Positions 6,656 through 10,512 of a stretch of DNA of 10,512 bases are shown piece after piece. Made by a program: the position numbers and the translations under genes. The notes under the pieces were generated by a model. That model was not told where the DNA came from. It ran no database searches and saw only the letters and a program-made list of their open reading frames with translations. Source of the stretch: Baffinella frigidus (taxonomy: Eukaryota > Cryptophyceae > Cryptomonadales > Baffinellaceae); assembly GCA_026770585.1 (NCBI GenBank), contig MU646314.1:1332053-1342564 (forward strand). Reading direction: 5' to 3'. Position 1 is the first letter of the stretch; each line of letters starts with the position of its first letter.

Positions 6656-7128
6656 GCACGCTACTCGCCTTCTGGGACGTGGCACTCGGCCTTGTTGCTG
6701 GCATCATTGCAAGCCCCTCGGATATCATTTCAAGCCCCTCGGATTGCTCCAAAGCCGAACTCGACATCGGAAGCCTGATCGTCCAAGAGTCGGGGGGGGC
6801 GTGGGATGTTATGGGAGGGGCGCGGGGGGGGTTCGTGGTGGCTGGCGTTGACGCGAGTCCGGAGGTATCGATCCCTCTCGCTTCGCTCTGTCGCGTGCAT
6901 CGTGTTTCTTCCACAGGACTCCCACGCCCCCATCCACACACAGTGGGCTTCGCAGATCGGTCCGTTTATTTTCGTGGTACTGATTTTCAATTACTCGGTA
7001 CACAGACATGTTATTGACCGACATTTTGACCGGATTTTCTGTCGAAATCTCCTTCGAAGCCTACTGTGTGGCTTATTGGTCTCGGCTAGAGTCGATCGCT
7101 CTCTCCCAGCGTCGATCCGCGAACAAGT
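6656..7128. other. No gene recognised; mostly unique sequence
   Basis: A plus-strand frame stays open from at least 6661 to 7017, with no ATG near its start. It contains an internal direct repeat, caagcccctcggatatcatt against caagcccctcggattgctcc, and several G runs. The peptide has no domain that I recognise. I see no RNA gene or regulatory element. Confidence 0.45.
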
Positions 7129-7243
7129 TGATAGGATAACGTCCTGAAACCGGGTAGTTAGGCCTGCGGTATTGCCTACGGTAGGCCGTAGCGCTCCCAT
7201 TGGAATGCAAAAACTCAATTGAATTAAAGAGTTTTCCGTATGA
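7129..7243. mobile_element. Mosaic foldback-like element
   Basis: The left part (gataacgtcctgaaaccggg through ggtaggccgtagcgctcc) closely matches the left arm of the foldback at 1334-1502. The complementary right arm of that element is absent. The right end instead reads, in reverse complement, TCATACGGAAAACTCTTTAA, resembling the TCATAGGAAAAC end of the foldback at 923-1063. It also has a small inner inverted pair, actcaattgaatt. No flanking duplication is convincing (AAGT and GTGT). Confidence 0.55.
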
Positions 7244-7430
7244 GTGTGCACTTAGCGGGAGCAGCGGGCAGCATATTTCAGAGCGTGCAGTCCTTCCCGG
7301 AGGATCGGGCGACAACTATTTATTTTAATACAAATTTATGTTTATCAGGGGATCGGAAGTGAGTGTGGAGGTGCCGCTACATTGGTTACTCGAAATTAAG
7401 GGCACGCACCTCCGCAGAGTCCTAGGGCTA

Positions 7431-7649
7431 CCACTCGAGACTGGAAGAGGGACTGTTTTAAAAGTTTTGAGTTTACAAGTCCTTTACACGTGCAGAAAAA
7501 AAAGAATTGTGTAGTAATTTTCAGACAAATAGGGGCGTTGGTCACGTATCTCGCAGAATTTCTCGAGATACGTGACCAAGCCTGCCCGTGACTGGTACTA
7601 AATTTAACAACCCCACATTTAAGATGGTCCCATTTCTAGCCTCGAGTGG
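7431..7649 (+). mobile_element. Second TIR element family, copy 2
   Basis: Element of 219 bp with TIRs ccactcgagactggaagagg and, in reverse complement at the right, ccactcgaggctagaaatgg. Internal landmarks are ttgtgtagtaattttc (7507-7522) and a hairpin with arms ttggtcacgtatctcg (7538-7553) and cgagatacgtgaccaa (7564-7579). The right part, ctggtactaaatttaacaac, matches copies 1 and 3. No coding capacity. It sits inside the outer inverted repeat at 7382-7881. Confidence 0.8.
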
Positions 7650-7687
7650 TAGTCCTAGGAGCATATGCTGAGGATCACCCTAGGGAC

Positions 7688-7847
7688 TTATCTCACACAA
7701 TGTATTTATTAATTGGTTTTCGAAAGTCAACTCCCCCACAAAATCGTCAACTTATTATTTCATTAAGTAGTAGTAAACAATAAGTTGACCATTTTGTGGG
7801 GGAGTTGACTTTCTAGAACCAATTAATAAATACATTGTGTGAGACAA
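7688..7847. mobile_element. 160-bp foldback with GGAC duplication
   Basis: Arms of about 69 bp (7688-7756 and 7779-7847), starting ttatctcacacaatgtattt, pair nearly perfectly around a loop of about 22 bases. GGAC is present on both sides (7684-7687 and 7848-7851). The arms show no clear similarity to the foldbacks with the GTGTAGTAATTTTC core. Their near identity suggests a recent or conversion-maintained palindrome. Such a transcript would form a long hairpin, a possible small-RNA source, though that is inference. Confidence 0.8.
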
Positions 7848-7936
7848 GGACGGTACGTGTTCTTAATTGCGAGTAACCCAAAACGCAGATGCGGGAGCGG
7901 ATGCTGCGCGCGCTTTCCGACCTCGCGTGAGTCTTT

Positions 7937-8057
7937 ACAGGGGTACCTCGCTCATAAGAAACCGCCCCCCCCTAGGACCCTACAGTAGGCCTATGCCTAG
8001 GGCCCTACGGTGGCCCTAGGGGGGGGGGGCGGTTTCTGATGAGCGAGGTACCCCTGT
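7937..8057. mobile_element. GGTACC-ended foldback, copy 1
   Basis: The 121-bp palindrome begins acaggggtacctcgctcata and ends with its complement, with one mismatch over about 35 bases per arm. The centre contains cctaggaccctacagtaggc and an imperfect complement. Copy 2 at 8736-8864 shares both arms and the centre. No coding capacity and no clear flanking duplication. Confidence 0.75.
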
Positions 8058-8077
8058 ACGTATCACTGGAGGCGCTG

Positions 8078-8113
8078 TCAAAGGTCAAGGTCCTAGCAGA
8101 CCTCCACCTTTGA
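8078..8113. repeat. Hairpin with 15-base arms
   Basis: tcaaaggtcaaggtc (8078-8092) and gacctccacctttga (8099-8113) pair with two mismatches around the loop ctagca. It stands directly before the first TTTAGGTCC satellite unit. Confidence 0.65.
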
Positions 8114-8114
8114 T

Positions 8115-8220
8115 CCTTTAGGTCCTTTAGGTTCTTCGAGCTCCCAACATAGGCGGACACCGGAACTGGTTCTGCAGAAAAGCCATGCTTCCTGTCGGAT
8201 CACATGCAGGCCCTCCGGTG
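8115..8220 (+). repeat. TTTAGGTCC/CTCCCAACATA repeat, isolated unit
   Basis: The unit contains tttaggtcctttaggttctt, ctcccaacataggcggac, ggaactggttctgcagaaa and ccatgcttcctgtcggatc. It is closely similar to the units at 10331-10512, two kilobases away, more so than to those at 9421-9850. Confidence 0.8.
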
Positions 8221-8735
8221 CAGAGGATCGCGGCAGAAACCGGCTAAAGGGTGTCCTCATCGGGCATGTGAAGTTGAGAACCTACCTCTGTACCGAGGCG
8301 GGCTCGTTGTAAGGCGCATGAACCTTTGGACCATTCATCTCTAGGCTTGCAAGTAATAAAGAAGACGAAAGAAGAAGAAGAAGGAGAAGAAGAAGAAGAA
8401 GACGAAGGAGAGAGGCAGGCAAAACTACTGTTGGTCGGGTGGAGGAATGGGGGGGGGGGGGTCAACTGTACCTGTACCCTTGAACCTCGCACCCATCAAA
8501 CCCAGCAAATCTCAATGTACATTGAGAGGGGGCGCCCGCCGTAGAGAGCACCTCATTCTTCTCCGGCCTGTCTGACGTCAAGCCACGCCAGAGGGCTCGA
8601 GGGAAACCGATGCCTTATCCACGCCAGATCTGGCGTCGTTGACTTAAGTATTGAGGGGATTTCCCCCGAAATATGTCAAACGCGGTGTGAAAACAGCGTT
8701 TCCGAGACAGGTTAGGAGACACTTGAGAAGTGATA
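8221..8735. other. No gene recognised; GAA tract, G run and small palindrome
   Basis: A purine GAA/GAC-rich tract occupies about 8361-8416. A 13-base G homopolymer lies at about 8449-8461, and the perfect palindrome acgccagatctggcgt is at 8621-8636. Frames over the purine tract encode Glu/Lys-rich peptide on plus and Ser-rich peptide on minus, as expected from the microsatellite. Nothing supports a gene. Confidence 0.6.
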
Positions 8736-8864
8736 ACAGGGGTACCTCGCGCATAAGAAACAGCGCCCCCCTGTAGGACCCTACAGTAGGCCTATGCCTA
8801 CACCTGTAGGGCCCTATGGTGGTCCTAAGGGGTGGGCGCTTTCTTATGAGCGAGGTACCCCTGT
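8736..8864. mobile_element. GGTACC-ended foldback, copy 2
   Basis: A 129-bp palindrome with left arm acaggggtacctcgcgcata, then agaaacagcgcccccctgta. The right arm is its complement with a few mismatches. The centre, accctacagtaggcctatgc, is shared with the copy at 7937-8057. Its right edge continues into two extra tandem copies of the terminal 20 bases. Confidence 0.75.
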
Positions 8865-8904
8865 GATGAGCGAGGTACCCCTGTAATGAGCGAGGTACCC
8901 CTGT
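8845..8904 (+). repeat. Three tandem copies of the foldback terminus
   Basis: The 20-base unit ntgagcgaggtacccctgt-like sequence occurs at 8845-8864, 8865-8884 and 8885-8904, differing only in the first bases (ta, ga, aa). The first copy is the right terminus of the foldback at 8736-8864. The copies are otherwise identical, indicating recent slippage or end-associated duplication. Confidence 0.9.
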
Positions 8905-9234
8905 AGGGCTTGCGGTTCGCACGGGCATGGGGCCTTGGGGACCTTGGGCGGTGGGGGGAGGAGAGGGGTTGTTCAGGTCTCGGACGTTGCCTGGGATTAG
9001 CCTGGGATTATGCGAGCCTCGGTCGGACAGGTGATGAGCCTCAATGGTTGACTAATGAAGGTATCGTAGATCTCGAGCGGGGTCTCAAGGATGTACAGTT
9101 CCCCAGCGCCCAGCACCCCCAAATGTGTTTTTCGTACGACTTAAGTCGTACTTTCTTTCGTGCGAGAATGTTCGTGCCACACAGTCACGCCCACCTAAAA
9201 AAATCGCTGCAGAGCCTTCCTAAAATCCTAATGC
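8905..9234. other. No gene recognised; one perfect palindrome
   Basis: G-rich at the start, then unremarkable. A perfect 18-base palindrome, gtacgacttaagtcgtac, lies at 9134-9151. The long frame crossing this region begins at a TTG codon next to the tandem 20-mers, runs into the TIR element at 9235, and shows no domain. Confidence 0.5.
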
Positions 9235-9425
9235 CCACTCGAGGCTGGAAGTGGGACTATTTTAAATGTGGGGATGTTCGATTTAGTACCAGTCACAGGC
9301 ATGCTTGGTCACATATCTTAAGTTATAACTTGAGATACGTGACCAAATGCCCCTATTTTTGTGAAAATTACTACACAGTTCTTTTTTTTCTTCACTTGTA
9401 AAATAATGGCTGTTTTAAAATAGTC
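9235..9425 (-). mobile_element. Second TIR element family, copy 3 (one end missing)
   Basis: Reverse-orientation copy. The plus-strand left end, ccactcgaggctggaagtgg, is the TIR also seen in copies 1 and 2. Internal blocks are a hairpin with 20-base arms (9305-9324 and 9327-9346, two mismatches) and gaaaattactacac (9363-9376). At 9425 the element stops short of its expected second TIR and passes directly into aggtcctttaggttc of the satellite-like family. Confidence 0.8.
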
Positions 9426-9850
9426 AGGTCCTTTAGGTTCGTTATATTTTAGGTTCGTTACATTTTCTAAATTCCTACCATCGACGGACACTGGAACTGG
9501 TTCTGCAAGAAGTCGCTGCTTTCCGTTTGGATCGCACCAAGCCCTACGAGGAAATGGATGTGTGGAAAATATTTTTTGGATGACTTTTCAGGGAGCACGT
9601 CGGGAGCCGTGGCCTAGAATCCTAGCCCCGGCGAAAAGTCCTCTAGACCATTTAGGTTCTTTCAAAACTCCCAACATAGGCGCACACTAAATTTAACTGT
9701 TTCTGGAAGAATGGCTGTGCAGGATGGCCCTGCGACGAGATCTTTCGGATCTCATCAAGGCAATCTTGACATGTATGTCCCTCAGGTTTAATTCCTCCCG
9801 ACATAGCCCAACAACACGCCCTTCCGTAAAAGGTATCTGCAGAGGGGATG
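9421..9850 (+). repeat. Diverged TTTAGGTCC/CTCCCAACATA repeat units
   Basis: Units anchored at attcctaccatcgacgg (about 9471), ctcccaacata (9668) and ctcccgacata (9795) are recognisable but more diverged than those at the right end. The first retains ggacactggaactggttctg. The third carries the alternative block acacgcccttccgtaaaa. A 60-residue frame at 9724-9906 lies mostly on repeat and is not considered a gene. Confidence 0.7.
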
Positions 9851-10097
9851 TGAAGAGGGGATATTGTACATTTCAGGTTAGCGTGGAATTTTTCGAGATC
9901 AGGTAGGGGGATCTGGGAACGAAAAAACGTGGAAATGATTCCTTTTGTAACATGACATGGGTGCGGGCCGCGATCTTGTCCTCAAATCCATGCGTAAGAT
10001 AGCATAAAACTTGAGATGGACGTGAAAATCAATACGTCTTTTTGTCTTGTTCGATCCCTCGACTTGAAGTGAATTGCGCGGTGCCCTGAAATTCCTC
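9851..10097. other. No gene recognised between satellite blocks
   Basis: Mixed-composition sequence. The only noted similarity is a short taagatagcat segment (about 9995) shared with 3412-3422. I see no RNA gene, promoter or palindrome of note. Confidence 0.4.
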
Positions 10098-10512
10098 AAA
10101 TGGTGATTGTGCCTTTAGGTCCTTCAGGTTTCGATTTCTCCCAACATAGCACAACGACACGCCGTTCCGTAGAAAGGATCTGCTTTTTTTTTTTTGCTTT
10201 CGGATCGCGTTTATCTCTCCAGTGCGGTCCTGTAGGTCCTTTAGGTCCTTTAGGTTTTAATTTCTCCCAACATATGCCGACGACACGCCGTTCCGTAAAA
10301 GAATCCTGCAGAGAAAGCATTTTCAGGTGCGGTCCTTTCAGGTCCTTTAGGTTCTTCGAGCTCCCAACATAGACGGACAACGGAACTGGTTCTGTAGAAA
10401 GGCCATGCTTCCTTTAGGTCCTTTAGGTTCTTTTAACTCCCAACATAGGCGGACACCGGAACGTATCCTGCAGAAAAGCCGTGCTTCCTTTCGGATCACA
10501 TCAGGCCCCCCG
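10098..10512 (+). repeat. Satellite-like TTTAGGTCC/CTCCCAACATA repeat block, open at the right edge
   Basis: The anchor ctcccaacata recurs at 10138, 10264, 10361 and 10437, giving spacings of 126, 97 and 76 bases. Units carry one to three copies of tttaggtcc before the anchor. Two subtypes alternate: one continues gacacgccgttccgta (10138, 10264), the other ggacaacggaactggttctg or close variants (10361, 10437). A T run at about 10183-10194 interrupts the first unit. The block continues past the end of the window. Confidence 0.8.

Larger units (their letters stand above)
7382..7881. repeat. Outer inverted repeat enclosing two nested elements
   Basis: Arms 7382-7406 (ttggttactcgaaattaagg and onward) and 7856-7881 are complementary with a few mismatches and one gap. 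Between them lie the TIR element at 7431-7649, a short spacer with the palindrome agcatatgct, and the foldback at 7688-7847. A further complementary pair, cctagggcta and tagtcctagg, directly brackets the TIR element. Confidence 0.7.

Noticed and set aside
6661-7017. A plus-strand frame with a fairly normal amino acid mix near its start
   Set aside because: No ATG start, an internal direct repeat, G-run-derived glycine stretches and no recognised domain. Retained only as a note in the region entry.
8845-8904. CRISPR-like array
   Set aside because: The three 20-base units are directly adjacent with no spacers, and the context is eukaryotic.
8910-9401. A 163-residue plus-strand frame
   Set aside because: It starts at a non-ATG codon beside a tandem repeat and ends inside a TIR element. 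The composition gives no family signal.

Overview
This window looks like a gene-less, repeat-saturated stretch of a eukaryotic nuclear genome, probably subtelomeric or from another repeat-rich accessory block. Several tracts consist of degenerate CCCTAAA repeats, the complement of the TTTAGGG telomere repeat used by land plants, many green algae and several alveolate lineages. I cannot name the organism. No open reading frame has a recognisable domain, a typical protein composition or an exon context I can defend. The longest ones run through repeats, so no CDS is called.

Layout. 1-735: degenerate macro-repeats carrying GA/CT microsatellites, plus a perfect palindrome built on the telomere motif (312-340). 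733-905: first telomere-like tract. 919-1067: foldback element 1 with a GATC target duplication. 1068-1730: further GA array, a long foldback (1334-1502) and a paralogous uninterrupted copy of the foldback-1 locus. 1888-2026: a 139-bp terminal-inverted-repeat (TIR) element, with a second copy at 6471-6609 and a fragment at 4404-4465. 2040-2840: G/T-rich direct repeats, a GA tract and a short ttctacattcaaac tandem repeat. 2840-3562: largely unique, AT-rich. 3563-3752: first copy of a second TIR element family with a TCTT duplication. 3785-4260: short repeats and GC-rich hairpins. 4536-5350: duplicated segments with CTGTC/GACAG repeats, one copy interrupted by foldback 2 (4603-4742). 5461-6655: a large degenerate telomere-like array interrupted by foldback 3 and by the 139-bp element. 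6656-7375: mostly unique, with a mosaic foldback (7129-7243). 7382-7881: nested palindromes containing two further elements. 7937-8057 and 8736-8864: a GGTACC-ended foldback pair. 9235-9425: third copy of the second TIR family. 8115-8220 and 9421-10512: a degenerate satellite-like repeat built on TTTAGGTCC and CTCCCAACATA, running off the right end.

The main observation is a set of small non-autonomous palindromic elements. Three foldbacks (923-1063, 4603-4742, 6255-6425) share a 68-69 bp inner core starting with CAAYGAAAATTACT, yet their outer palindromic arms differ from locus to locus apart from terminal TCAT-like ends. Four-base flanking duplications are visible at several elements in the window. 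Uninterrupted paralogous sites exist for two foldbacks. The GTGTAGTAATTTTC motif of the core also occurs inside the second TIR family, hinting at a shared mobilising enzyme or a shared ancestral module. No transposase is encoded here, so any mobilising enzyme would have to be supplied from elsewhere.
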